Of a DNA stretch of 38,907 bases, positions 23,585-32,806 are shown piece by piece. This stretch comes from Streptomyces muensis. Lineage in GTDB: Bacteria > Actinomycetota > Actinomycetes > Streptomycetales > Streptomycetaceae. Location of the stretch: assembly GCF_021474425.1 (NCBI RefSeq), contig NZ_JAKEIP010000057.1, forward strand, positions 1 to 38,907, written 5' to 3'. Within the stretch, counting starts at the first letter, position 1; every line of letters starts with the position of its first letter. A program made the translations under genes and the position numbers. The notes under the pieces were generated by a model, which did no database searches, was not told the origin of the DNA, and was given only the letters and a program-made list of their open reading frames with translations.

Positions 23585-24673
23585 TCAGCGGCGGACGCTT
23601 TCGGCCGCGAGGTCGTCGGCGAGCGCGGCGATCTGCGCCCGGCCCTCCACCCGCTCCACCCACTCGTGCGGCAGGGCGAGGTCGCCGTACCGGGCGCCGA
23701 GGAGGTTTCCGCAGATGGAGCCGGTGGAGTCGCTGTCGCCGGAGTGGTTGACGGACAGCAGCAGGGCGTCCGGCACGGAGGGTGCGACGAGCGCGCAGTA
23801 GACGCCGATGGCGAGGGCCTGCTCGGCGACCCAGCCCTCTCCCAGCCTCTCGACCTTCTCCGCGCTCGGCGAGCCCTCCCCGGCCAGGTCGAGGGCCTCG
23901 GTGAGCGCGGCGGAGGTCTCCTCGTGGCCGGAGTGGCGCTTGAGCAGGCGCAGGGTGCGCAGGACGGCGCCCTCCAGGGACTCGCCGGCGACGAGGTGGG
24001 CCACAATCGCGGCCAGCGCGCCGGCGGAGTAGTAGCCGGTGGGGTGACCGTGGGTGATCTGGGCGGCGCGGGCGGCCATGGCGAAGGCGCCTTCGGCGGA
24101 GTTCAGCAGGCCGAAGGGCGCCGAGCGCATGACCGCGCCGCAGCCCTTGGAGTCGGGGTTGACCTCGCCGGGCTTGCCGTCGAGCGCCAGCCCGGGGTCG
24201 GGTGCATACATCTGTGCCACCCCGGACACGCACGCGTTGCCGGGAGCCCGGCGGGCGTACAGCCAGGCCTGGGTGATGAGCCCGCCCTCGGGGGCGCCGC
24301 TCTGCGGCGGTGCCGCATGCTCGGGGCCGGAGTGGCGCTGGGTCTCCAGCCAGCGTTCGTACGCCCAGCGCACCAGCAGGGCCCATCCGCCGCCGATGCC
24401 CTTCAGCCGCTCGCGCCGGTGCGCCTGGATGAGCGCCTCGGCGGTGAAGAGGGTCATCTGCGTGTCGTCACTGATCCGGGCCACGTCGCTGTCCCCGGCG
24501 AACACCGGCCCGGTCACCCCGCGCTCCCCGTGCGCCGCGCGGATCCGCTCCAGCGAGCTGAACTCGACGGGGTAGCCGAGGGCGTCCCCGAGGGCCCCGC
24601 CGAGCAGACAGCCACGCACCCGGGCGCGGTACACGGCCTCTCCCGCAAGGGACGACGTCCAGGGCTCGGTCAT
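23585..24673 (-). CDS. ADP-ribosylglycohydrolase family protein
   Basis: A 362-residue all-helical hydrolase of the DraG/ARH family. The two magnesium-binding blocks are present: SDDTQMT with Asp69-Asp70-Thr71 and SGDSDSTGS with Asp313 and Asp315. GCLLGGALGDALGYPVEF opens the domain in the normal way. The family removes ADP-ribose from modified proteins or small molecules. The ATG at 24673 has GGAG eight bases upstream; a GTG slightly upstream is less well placed. It is divergent from an XRE regulator with only 30 bp between starts. No ADP-ribosyltransferase gene is visible in the window. Confidence 0.93.
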   Translation of the reverse strand: MTEPWTSSLAGEAVYRARVRGCLLGGALGDALGYPVEFSSLERIRAAHGERGVTGPVFAGDSDVARISDDTQMTLFTAEALIQAHRRERLKGIGGGWALLVRWAYERWLETQRHSGPEHAAPPQSGAPEGGLITQAWLYARRAPGNACVSGVAQMYAPDPGLALDGKPGEVNPDSKGCGAVMRSAPFGLLNSAEGAFAMAARAAQITHGHPTGYYSAGALAAIVAHLVAGESLEGAVLRTLRLLKRHSGHEETSAALTEALDLAGEGSPSAEKVERLGEGWVAEQALAIGVYCALVAPSVPDALLLSVNHSGDSDSTGSICGNLLGARYGDLALPHEWVERVEGRAQIAALADDLAAESVRR

Positions 24674-24693
24674 CGCACGCACTCCTCGACTAC

Positions 24694-24709
24694 GGTCGTA
24701 CACATGACC
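24694..24709. promoter_or_regulatory. Possible operator at the XRE regulator start
   Basis: GGTCGT-ACAC-ATGACC is an imperfect inverted repeat (5 of 6 arm bases) that covers the regulator's ATG in the 30-bp divergent gap. Binding there would affect both genes. Confidence 0.35.
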
Positions 24710-25543
24710 ATTGTCCCGCCCGAAGACACCGCGCCCGCCGCCGCCCCCACCGACCGGGGCGTGGGTCCGCTGTTGCGTGCCTGGCGGGAGCAACGGCGGG
24801 TCAGTCAGCTGGAGTTGGCGCTGCGGGCCGACTCCTCTGCGCGGCACATCAGCTTCATCGAGACGGGCCGTTCCCGGCCGAGCGAGGAGATGGTGCTGCG
24901 GCTGGCCGAGCACCTGGACGTGCCGGTGCGGGAGCGCAACGCGCTGCTTATGGCCGCCGGCCACGCCCCGCACTATCCGGAGACCCCGCTGGACGACCCG
25001 GCGCTGGACGCGCTCCGCACGGGCATGGAGCAGCTGATCCAGGGCTACGAGCCCTACCCGGCTCTCGTGGTCGACGCGATGTACGACGTCCACGCGGCCA
25101 ACCGGGGCATCCTGATGCTGCTCGACGGCATCCCCGAGCACCTCCTGACGCCCCCGCTGAACGCGATGCGCCTGACCCTGCACCCGCAGGGCCTCGCCCC
25201 GCGCATCCGCAACCTGCGCGAATGGCGCGGCCATCTGCTGGCCCAGATGGACCGGCAGATCGCACTGCGCCGCTCCGACCGGCTGCGCCGGCTGTACGAG
25301 GAGGTGGCGGCGTACCCGGTGGTGGAGGAGGGACCGCAGCCCGGGACCGCCGAACCGGCCGCATCCGTCCCGTACTTCGCGCTGCCGCTGCAGGTCGAGC
25401 ACGAGGGCCGCGTCCTGTCCTTCGTCTCCTCCATCTCCACCTTCAACACACCCATGGACGTCACCGTCTCCGAGCTGGCCATCGAGACCTTCCTCCCGGC
25501 CGACCCGGCGACGGTCAAGTACCTGCGGTCGCTGCTGCCCTGA
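24704..25543 (+). CDS. XRE-family regulator with MmyB-like ligand-binding domain
   Basis: A 279-residue regulator. The Cro/C1 helix-turn-helix is at about 20-80 (REQRRVSQLELALRADSS, then RHISFIETGRSRPS). Residues about 95-275 match the MmyB/MltR ligand-binding fold, which is PAS-like and binds fatty-acid-type ligands in the studied case. PYFALPLQVEHEGRVLSFVS and FNTPMDVTVSELAIETFLPAD are typical. Members usually sit beside the gene they control, commonly an oxidoreductase; here the divergent neighbour is an ADP-ribosylglycohydrolase. The start at 24704 lacks a strong ribosome binding site. Confidence 0.9.
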   Translation: MTIVPPEDTAPAAAPTDRGVGPLLRAWREQRRVSQLELALRADSSARHISFIETGRSRPSEEMVLRLAEHLDVPVRERNALLMAAGHAPHYPETPLDDPALDALRTGMEQLIQGYEPYPALVVDAMYDVHAANRGILMLLDGIPEHLLTPPLNAMRLTLHPQGLAPRIRNLREWRGHLLAQMDRQIALRRSDRLRRLYEEVAAYPVVEEGPQPGTAEPAASVPYFALPLQVEHEGRVLSFVSSISTFNTPMDVTVSELAIETFLPADPATVKYLRSLLP

Positions 25544-25635
25544 CGGACTCTTCAGCGCCGAGGCGACCATCCCCATGGAACCCCGGAACATGGCACACTG
25601 CACGACGTACTTTCGGCGCGTGGGGAGGGCGTGGC

Positions 25636-26499
25636 GTGAGTGAGCGGCGGCCCGCGCCCACCGTGGGGCAGGTAGTACTCGGCAAACGCCTCCAGGAGCT
25701 GCGCGAGGCGGCGAACCTGGGACGCGACGAAGCCGCCCGCGCACTGCGCGTGGCCCCGGCGACGATACGCCGGATGGAGACGGCCGAGGTCGCCCTGAAG
25801 ATCCCGTACGTACAGGTGCTGCTGGAGACGTACGGCGTCCCGGAGGACGAGGCGAACGCCTTCGTCACGCTGGCCGAGGAGGCCAACCAGCCCGGTTGGT
25901 GGCAGCGCTTCCACGACGTGCTGCCGGACTGGTTCAGCCTGTACGTCAGCCTGGAGGGCGCCGCCCGCATCGTCCGCTCCTACGAGCCGCACTTCGTGCC
26001 GGGCCTGCTCCAGACCGAGGACTACGCCCGGGCCGTGCTGGAGGCCGGGACGATAGGGCAGACCGGGCCGGAGACGATAGAGCGGCATGTGTCGTTGCGC
26101 ATGGAACGGCAGCGGCTGCTGGAGCGCCCGGACCCGCCGCACCTGTGGGTGATCATGGACGAGACGGTGCTGCGGCGTCCCGTGAGCGTCCGTGGCGAGG
26201 TGATGCGCGCCCAGGTGGACAAGCTCCTGGAGTTCGCCGAGCGCGACCGTGTCACGTTGCAGATCGCCGAGTTCGCCGCAGGACCGCACCCGGGGACGTA
26301 CGCGCCGTTCAGCCTGTTCCGGTTCGCCGAGCCCGAGCTGCCCGACATGGTCTACACGGAGTATCTGACCGGCGCCCTGTATCTGGACTCCCGCACGGAG
26401 GTCGCCACGCATCTGGAGGTCCTCGACCACATGTCGACGGCCGCCGCGTCGGCCGAGCACACGAAGAAGATCCTGCGGGAGTTCCGCGAGAACCACTGA
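25636..26499 (+). CDS. XRE-family regulator with DUF5753 domain
   Basis: A 287-residue protein of the actinomycete-specific HTH_31/DUF5753 type. The helix-turn-helix is at about 15-60 (LGRDEAARALRVAPATIRRME). The DUF5753 part from about 105 to 280 has the marks RSYEPHFVPGLLQTEDYARAVL, split as SYEPHFVPGLLQ and TEDYARAVL, and LPDMVYTEYLTGALYLD. Streptomyces genomes encode many of these, often paired with a small DUF397 gene; none is present here, and an S-adenosyl methyltransferase gene follows instead. GTG at 25636 follows GGGGAGGG by six bases. Targets unknown. Confidence 0.92.
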   Translation: MSERRPAPTVGQVVLGKRLQELREAANLGRDEAARALRVAPATIRRMETAEVALKIPYVQVLLETYGVPEDEANAFVTLAEEANQPGWWQRFHDVLPDWFSLYVSLEGAARIVRSYEPHFVPGLLQTEDYARAVLEAGTIGQTGPETIERHVSLRMERQRLLERPDPPHLWVIMDETVLRRPVSVRGEVMRAQVDKLLEFAERDRVTLQIAEFAAGPHPGTYAPFSLFRFAEPELPDMVYTEYLTGALYLDSRTEVATHLEVLDHMSTAAASAEHTKKILREFRENH

Positions 26500-26542
26500 G
26501 CCGTCAAGCCCTGTCACACCCGACCCGAGGAGAGCACACGGC

Positions 26543-27357
26543 ATGACCGGATCCGAGTCCGCGCCCGCCCGCATCGACACCAGCCGGCCGCATCCGGCCC
26601 GTGTGTACGACTGGTGGCTGGGCGGCAAGGACAACTACCCGGTGGACGAGGAGCTCGCCCGCAGGATCCTCGCCGTGGACAGCAGCGCGGTGCGCGGGGC
26701 CCGTGCCAACCGCCGGTTCATGCACCGGGCCGTCGCCACGGTCGCCGAGGCCGGTGTCCGCCAGTTCCTGGACATCGGCACCGGTATCCCCACCGAACCC
26801 AATCTGCACCAGGTGGCGCAGGGCGTCGCGCCGGAGGCGAAGGTGGTGTACGCCGACAACGACCCGATCGTCCTGCGCCACGCCCAGGCCCTGCTGCACG
26901 GAACCGCCGAGGGCAAACCGCCTATGTGCACGCGGACGTCCGTGACGTGGACGCGTTGCTGGCCCGGGCCGCCGAGTCGCTGGACTTCACCGCGCCCGTC
27001 GCGTTGTCCCTGGTCGCGCTGACCCACTATCTGGGTGCCGAGCCGGACGGCGACGACGTGTACGGCCTGGTGGCGAAGTACGTGGCCGCGCTTGCCCCCG
27101 GCAGCCATCTGATCCTCTCGCAGGTCACGCCCGATCTGAATCCCGCCGCGATCGACAGGGCCGCCGAGCACTTCCGGCGCGGCGGCACCCCCTTCCATCC
27201 CCGCTCGCTCCCGGAGTTCTCCCGCTTCTTCGACGGTCTGGAGCTGCTCGGCCCCGGTGTGATCCCGGTGTCCGGCTGGCGTCCGGGCCCCGAGGACGTG
27301 GCGGCCCAGGCGGAGGGCATCGTGCCGGTGTACGCGGGGGTCGCCCGCAAGGTGTGA
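26543..27357 (+). pseudogene. S-adenosyl methyltransferase (DUF574 family), broken by a -1 frameshift
   Basis: The first part (26543 to about 26914) encodes the N-terminus, with the family marks RVYDWWLGGKDNYPVDEELA and motif I FLDIGTGIPT at about 75-84. The frame is lost at the AAA run 26915-26917: afterwards the frame one base earlier continues with TAYVHADVRDVDALL and runs to a TGA at 27355-27357. Adding one A restores a protein of about 271 residues, the normal size. Without it, the first frame ends at 27022 with an unrelated tail. It is either a recent mutation or a sequencing error in a short homopolymer. It follows the DUF5753 regulator by 43 bp and is probably co-transcribed with it. 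Confidence 0.88.
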
Positions 27358-27382
27358 CAGCGGCGTCCGGCCGCGAGGTCTG

Positions 27383-27394
27383 ACCCGTACGGGT
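27383..27394. promoter_or_regulatory. Palindrome upstream of the nar operon
   Basis: ACCCGTACGGGT is a perfect 12-bp palindrome 73 bp before narG. A -10-like TAGGTT (27427-27432) and a smaller repeat GTTC-GT-GAAC (27430-27439) lie between it and the start. I see no clear DevR/OsdR-type or FNR-type box. Confidence 0.4.
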
Positions 27395-27467
27395 GCGGTG
27401 AAGGGGTGCGCTCCCGCGTGCCGCCCTAGGTTCGTGAACAGGGACCAGGGCAACCAAGGGAGCGCCT

Positions 27468-30400
27468 GTGACCGACACGGAGATACCGGCCACCCCGCCC
27501 GCCGAGCCACCCCCGGAGCCCGGCGCGGCGCTGCTCAGGGCGGGCAGGTTCTTCCGGCCGGGCACGCCCGCGCCCGATCTGCACAGTGTCGCGCTGACCG
27601 GCGGGCGTGAGGCGGACGCCTTCTACCGGGACCGCTGGAGCCACGACAAGGTCGTGAACTCCACGCACGGCGTGAACTGCACCGGCTCCTGCCGTTGGAA
27701 GGTGTACGTCAAGGACGGCATCATCACCTGGGAGACCCAGCAGACCGACTACCCGAGCGTCGGCCCCGACCGCCCCGAGTACGAACCCCGCGGCTGCCCG
27801 CGCGGCGCCGCCTTCTCCTGGTACACCTACTCCCCCACCCGGGTCCGCTACCCCTACGTCCGCGGGGTCCTGCTGGAGATGTACCGGGAAGCGAAGGAGC
27901 GGCTCCGCGACCCGGTCCTGGCCTGGGCCGACGTCCAGGGCGACCCCGAGCGCCGCCGCCGCTACCAGCAGGCACGCGGCAAGGGCGGTCTGGTGCGGGC
28001 GAGTTGGGACGAGGCGGTCGAGATCGTCGCCGCCGCCCACGTCCACACCATCAAGGCGTACGGCCCCGACCGCATCGCCGGTTTCTCCCCCATCCCCGCG
28101 ATGTCGATGGTCTCGCACGCGGCGGGCGCCCGCTTCCACTCCCTCATCGGCGCCCCGATGCTGTCCTTCTACGACTGGTACGCCGACCTGCCCGTCGCCT
28201 CCCCGCAGGTCTTCGGCGACCAGACCGACGTACCGGAGTCGGGCGACTGGTGGGACGCGGCGTATCTGATGATGTGGGGCTCGAACGTCCCGGTGACCCG
28301 CACGCCGGACGCGCACTGGATGGCGGAGGCCCGCTACCGGGGCCAGAAGGTCGTGGTGGTCGCGCCGGACTACGCCGACAACGCCAAGTTCGCCGACGAG
28401 TGGCTGCACCCGCACCCCGGCACGGACGGCGCGCTGGCCCTGGCGATGGGCCACGTGATCCTCAAGGAGTTCTTCGTCGACCGTGAGACACCGTTCTTCG
28501 CGGACTACGTACGGCGGTTCACCGACCTGCCCTTCCTGGTCACCCTGGAGGAGCGGGACGGCGCCTACGTGCCCGCGAAGTTCCTGCGCGCCTCGGACCT
28601 GGGTCAGGAGGGTGGGAGCGCCGAGTGGAAGACGGTCGTGCTGGACACCGTGACGGGCCGCGCGGTCGCCCCGAACGGCTCGCTGGGCTTTCGCTGGTCC
28701 GAGTCGGGCCAGGGCAGGTGGAACCTCGAACTCGGTGAGGTACGCCCGCAGTTGAGCCTTCACGGCAGCCAGGTCGCCGTGGGCGTCGAGGTGCTGCTGC
28801 CGCGCTTCGACACCGAGGGCGGACCGCACGGGCAGGGGCGCGGTGACGTCGTACGGCGCGGTGTCCCGGCGACGAAACTCGGCGGCGCGCACGGCCCGCT
28901 GGTGACGACGGTCTTCGATCTGCTGCTCGCCCAGTACGGGGTGGGGCGGCAGGGCCTGCCGGGCCGCTGGCCGACGTCGTACGACGATGCCGAGGCGCCC
29001 GGCACACCCGCCTGGCAGCAGGCCCACACCTCCGTCCCGGCGGCCAAGTGCATACGGATCGCACGGGAGTTCGCGCGGACGGCCGAGCGGTCGAAGGGCC
29101 GCTGCATGATCCTGATGGGGGCGGGCACCAACCACTGGTTCCACTCCGAGACGATCTACCGCGCCTTCCTCGCCCTGCTCCAGCTCACCGGCTGCCAGGG
29201 CCGCAACGGCGGCGGCTGGGCGCACTACGTCGGTCAGGAGAAGTGCCGTCCCGTGACCGGCTGGGCGACGCTCGCGGCGGCGTCGGACTGGTCGCGGCCG
29301 CCCCGGCAGATGATCGGCACCGCGTACTGGTTCCTCAACACCGACCAGTGGCGCTACGACCGGTTCACGGCCGACGTGCTGGCCTCGCCGCTCGGCACGG
29401 GCCGGTTCCGGGGGATGACGGGCGCGGACTGCCTGGCGCTGTCGGCGCGCACGGGGTGGATGCCGTCGTATCCGACCTTCGACCGCAATCCGCTGGAGCT
29501 GGGCGAGGTGTTCGGCGACCCGGTGTCGAGGGTGGTGGCCGAACTGCGCGCGGGCACCCTGAAGTTCGCCTGCGAGGACCCGGACGCGCCGGAGAACTGG
29601 CCGCGCGTGCTGACGCTGTGGCGGGCCAACCTGCTGGGCTCGTCGGCGAAGGGCGCCGAGTACTTCACCCGGCATCTGCTGGGCACGCACTCGTCCCTCC
29701 AGGCCGAGGAGGCGCCCGAGGACGTACGGCCGAAGGAGGTGACCTGGCGCGAGGAGGCGCCCGAGGGCAAGCTCGACCTGCTGCTGTCGCTGGACTTCCG
29801 GCAGACGTCGTCCACGCTGCTGTCGGACGTCGTGCTGCCCGCCGCGACCTGGTACGAGAAGCACGATCTGTCCAGCACGGACATGCATCCCTACGTGCAC
29901 TCCTTCACCCCGGCCGTGGATCCGCCGTGGCAGGCGCGCACGGACTTCGACACGTTCAAGGCGCTGGCCGAGCGGCTGAGCGAGCTGGCCGTCGGCCATC
30001 TGGGCGTGCGCAAGGACCTGGTGGCGACGCCGCTCCAGCACGACACGCCGGGCGAGATCGCCCAGCCGGGCGGGGTCGTCCTGGACTGGCGGCGCGGGGA
30101 GTGCGACCCGGTCCCCGGGAGGACGATGCCCCAACTGACCGTCGTGGAGCGGGACTACACGGCGATCGGCGCCAAGTTCGCCGCGCTCGGGCCGCTGGTC
30201 GAGCAGCTCGGTCTGCCCGCCAAGGGGATCACGCTCAAGCCGGACGAGGAGGTCGAGGACCTCCGGCACCTGAACGGCGTCACCGCCGACGGCCGGCCCT
30301 TGCTCGACACGGCCGTGAAGGCCGCGAACACCATCCTCGCCCTGTCCGGCACCACCAACGGCCGCCTCGCCACCCAGGGCTTCCGCACCCTCCAGGCCCG

Positions 30401-31172
30401 TACCGGGCAGGAGATGGCGCATCTCGCGGCCGAGCACGAGGGCAAGCGGGTCACGTACGCGGACACCCAGGCGGCGCCCGTGCCGGTGATCACGTCGCCG
30501 GAGTGGTCGGGCAGCGAGTCGGGCGGGCGCCGCTACACCGCGTTCACCCTCAACACCGAGCACCTCAAGCCGTGGCACACCCTCACCGGCCGCCAGCACT
30601 TCTTCCTCGACCACGACTGGATCCACGAGCTCGGCGAGGCACTTCCCGTCTACCGGCCGCCGCTGGACATGAACAAGCTGTTCGGCGAGCCCCGGCTCGG
30701 CCCGGACGGGCAGCGGGAGGTGACGGTCCGCTATCTCACCCCGCACAACAAGTGGTCCATCCACTCCGAGTACCAGGACAACCTCTTCATGCTGGCCCTC
30801 TCCCGCGGCGGCCAGAACATCTGGATGTCCCCGCAGGACGCCGACGCGATCGGCGTCGTCGACAACGACTGGGTGGAGGCCGTCAACCGCAACGGCGTGG
30901 TCGCCGCCCGGGCCGTCGTCTCGCACCGGATGCCGGCCGGCACCGTCTACATGCACCACGCCCAGGAACGCACGGTCGCCGTCCCGAAGACCGAGACCAC
31001 CGGCCGGCGCGGCGGCATCCACAACTCACTCACCCGGCTGATCCTCAAACCGTCCCATCTCGTCGGCGGCTACGCCCAGCTGTCCTGGGCGTTCAACTAC
31101 CTGGGCCCGACGGGCAACCAGCGCGACGAGGTGACGGTGATCCGCCGCCGCAGCCAGGAGGTCGAGTACTGA
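27468..31172 (+). CDS. narG: Respiratory nitrate reductase, alpha subunit
   Basis: A 1234-residue catalytic subunit of membrane-bound nitrate reductase; it reduces nitrate to nitrite with quinol electrons, on the cytoplasmic face. His67, Cys71, Cys75 and Cys110 (HxxxCxxxC-x34-C) form the FS0 iron-sulphur site with the same spacing as E. coli NarG. Asp236 in FYDWYADLPVASPQ is in the place of the molybdenum ligand Asp222. GEQTDVPES-like GDQTDVPES and KCIRIAREFA are conserved. The N-terminal 20 residues are a Pro-rich tail with no Tat signal, consistent with a cytoplasmic protein. GTG at 27468 follows AAGGGA. The stop overlaps the narH start (TGATG). Confidence 0.97.
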   Translation: MTDTEIPATPPAEPPPEPGAALLRAGRFFRPGTPAPDLHSVALTGGREADAFYRDRWSHDKVVNSTHGVNCTGSCRWKVYVKDGIITWETQQTDYPSVGPDRPEYEPRGCPRGAAFSWYTYSPTRVRYPYVRGVLLEMYREAKERLRDPVLAWADVQGDPERRRRYQQARGKGGLVRASWDEAVEIVAAAHVHTIKAYGPDRIAGFSPIPAMSMVSHAAGARFHSLIGAPMLSFYDWYADLPVASPQVFGDQTDVPESGDWWDAAYLMMWGSNVPVTRTPDAHWMAEARYRGQKVVVVAPDYADNAKFADEWLHPHPGTDGALALAMGHVILKEFFVDRETPFFADYVRRFTDLPFLVTLEERDGAYVPAKFLRASDLGQEGGSAEWKTVVLDTVTGRAVAPNGSLGFRWSESGQGRWNLELGEVRPQLSLHGSQVAVGVEVLLPRFDTEGGPHGQGRGDVVRRGVPATKLGGAHGPLVTTVFDLLLAQYGVGRQGLPGRWPTSYDDAEAPGTPAWQQAHTSVPAAKCIRIAREFARTAERSKGRCMILMGAGTNHWFHSETIYRAFLALLQLTGCQGRNGGGWAHYVGQEKCRPVTGWATLAAASDWSRPPRQMIGTAYWFLNTDQWRYDRFTADVLASPLGTGRFRGMTGADCLALSARTGWMPSYPTFDRNPLELGEVFGDPVSRVVAELRAGTLKFACEDPDAPENWPRVLTLWRANLLGSSAKGAEYFTRHLLGTHSSLQAEEAPEDVRPKEVTWREEAPEGKLDLLLSLDFRQTSSTLLSDVVLPAATWYEKHDLSSTDMHPYVHSFTPAVDPPWQARTDFDTFKALAERLSELAVGHLGVRKDLVATPLQHDTPGEIAQPGGVVLDWRRGECDPVPGRTMPQLTVVERDYTAIGAKFAALGPLVEQLGLPAKGITLKPDEEVEDLRHLNGVTADGRPLLDTAVKAANTILALSGTTNGRLATQGFRTLQARTGQEMAHLAAEHEGKRVTYADTQAAPVPVITSPEWSGSESGGRRYTAFTLNTEHLKPWHTLTGRQHFFLDHDWIHELGEALPVYRPPLDMNKLFGEPRLGPDGQREVTVRYLTPHNKWSIHSEYQDNLFMLALSRGGQNIWMSPQDADAIGVVDNDWVEAVNRNGVVAARAVVSHRMPAGTVYMHHAQERTVAVPKTETTGRRGGIHNSLTRLILKPSHLVGGYAQLSWAFNYLGPTGNQRDEVTVIRRRSQEVEY

Positions 31173-32806
31173 TGCGCCCGATGGCCCAGATCGCGATGGT
31201 CATGAACCTCGACAAGTGCATCGGCTGCCACACCTGCTCGGTCACCTGCAAACAGGCGTGGACCAACCGGCGGGGCATGGAGTACGTCTGGTTCAACAAC
31301 GTCGAGACCCGCCCCGGCCAGGGCTATCCGCGTCGCTACGAGGACCAGGAGCGCTGGCGCGGCGGCTGGGAGCTGAACCGGCGCGGCGCGCTGAAGCTGA
31401 AGGCGGGCGGCCGGATCCGCAAGCTCGCCGGGATCTTCTCCAACCCCGAACTCCCGGAGATCAAGGACTACTACGAGCCCTGGACGTACGACTACAAGAA
31501 CCTCACCGACGCCCCGCTCGGCGACGACTTCCCGGTGGCTCAGCCTGTCTCGCAGCTCGACGGCAAGCCGATGAAGATCGAGTGGTCGTCGAACTGGGAC
31601 GACAACCTGGCGGGCGCCCCGGCCTACGGCGACTTCGACCCGATGGTGGAGCAGGCGCGCAGACAGGCCTCCGACAAGGTGCGGTTCGAGTTCGAGCAGA
31701 CCTTCATGTTCTATCTGCCGCGTATCTGCGAGCACTGCCTCAACCCGTCGTGCGTCGCCTCCTGTCCGTCGGGCGCGATGTACAAGCGGGCGGAGGACGG
31801 CATCGTCCTCGTCGACCAGGACCGGTGCCGGGGCTGGCGGATGTGCGTGACGGGATGCCCGTACAAGAAGGTGTACTTCAACCACCGCACCGGCAAGGCG
31901 GAGAAGTGCACGCTGTGCTATCCGCGGGTCGAGGTCGGTCTGCCGACGGTCTGCTCGGAGACGTGCGTGGGCCGGCTGCGCTATCTCGGGGTCGTGCTCT
32001 ACGACGCCGACAAGGTGACCGCCGCCGCGTCCGTGCGCAGCGAACGCGACCTGTACGAGGCCCAGTTGGGTGTCTTCCTCGACCCCGAGGACCGTGCCGT
32101 GCAGCGGGCCGCCGACGCGGCGGGGATCCCGTACGACTGGGTGGAGGCGGCGCGCCGCTCGCCGGTGCACGCGCTGATCAGCAGGTACCGGGTGGCTCTC
32201 CCGCTGCACCCGGAGTACCGGACGATGCCGATGGTCTGGTACATCCCGCCGCTCTCCCCGGTGGTGGACGCGCTCAGCGAGACCGGGCACGACGGCGAGG
32301 ACGCCGGGAACCTGTTCGGGGCGATCGACAGCCTGCGCATTCCGCTGGAGTACCTGGCGGAGATGTTCACGGCCGGTGACATCGGCCCGGTCCGGGCCTC
32401 GTTGGAGAAGCTCGCCGCGATGCGCTCCCACATGCGGTCGATCAACCTCGGTGAGGAACCGGATCCCTCGGTGCCGGAGGCCGTGGGCATGGGGGCGCGG
32501 GAGATCGAGGAGATGTACCGGCTGCTGGCCATCGCCAAGTACGAGGACCGGTACGTGATTCCGACGGCGGCCGTCGCGGACGCCCGGCGCCTGGAGGAGT
32601 CGGCGCTCCCCGAGGGGTGCAGCCTCGACTACGACGGCGGGCCCGGGATGGGCGGGGACGGACCCTTCGGCCAGGACTCGGGCCGCAAGCTGCTGCCGCT
32701 GGTCCCGGTGGAGAACTTCCACCTTCTGCGCCGCCGCCAGACCGCCGACGACGCGGCCGACACCACCCCCACAGCCGATCCCACAGCCGACCGCGAGGAG
32801 GCCTGA
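31172..32806 (+). CDS. narH: Respiratory nitrate reductase, beta (iron-sulphur) subunit
   Basis: A 544-residue electron-transfer subunit linking cytochrome b NarI to NarG. Four cysteine groups are visible: Cys16/19/22/26 in DKCIGCHTCSVTCKQAW, the CEHCLNPSCVASCP group from Cys186, the CRGWRMCVTGCPYKK group from Cys219, and the CTLCYPRVEVGLPTVCSETC stretch. Trp222 replaces a cysteine as in other NarH proteins, which gives one 3Fe-4S cluster. A Thr/Ala/Asp-rich tail follows residue 525 or so. Its ATG shares a base with the narG stop and its own TGA overlaps the narJ ATG, so translation is coupled throughout. Confidence 0.97.
   Translation: MRPMAQIAMVMNLDKCIGCHTCSVTCKQAWTNRRGMEYVWFNNVETRPGQGYPRRYEDQERWRGGWELNRRGALKLKAGGRIRKLAGIFSNPELPEIKDYYEPWTYDYKNLTDAPLGDDFPVAQPVSQLDGKPMKIEWSSNWDDNLAGAPAYGDFDPMVEQARRQASDKVRFEFEQTFMFYLPRICEHCLNPSCVASCPSGAMYKRAEDGIVLVDQDRCRGWRMCVTGCPYKKVYFNHRTGKAEKCTLCYPRVEVGLPTVCSETCVGRLRYLGVVLYDADKVTAAASVRSERDLYEAQLGVFLDPEDRAVQRAADAAGIPYDWVEAARRSPVHALISRYRVALPLHPEYRTMPMVWYIPPLSPVVDALSETGHDGEDAGNLFGAIDSLRIPLEYLAEMFTAGDIGPVRASLEKLAAMRSHMRSINLGEEPDPSVPEAVGMGAREIEEMYRLLAIAKYEDRYVIPTAAVADARRLEESALPEGCSLDYDGGPGMGGDGPFGQDSGRKLLPLVPVENFHLLRRRQTADDAADTTPTADPTADREEA

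Noticed and set aside
25581..25613. GGAAC and TACTTT as an ECF sigma-factor promoter for the DUF5753 regulator
   Set aside because: Spacing is near acceptable but the -10 does not fit the known ECF consensus, so it is not reported as a feature.
27426..31022. Long minus-strand frame opposite narG
   Set aside because: Same effect: low-complexity translation with no domain, opposite a full-length NarG with all metal ligands.
29048..31171. Upstream extension of the narH frame inside narG
   Set aside because: The extension is Arg-rich and lies fully within narG. The real NarH begins at ATG 31172, directly before its first cysteine group.
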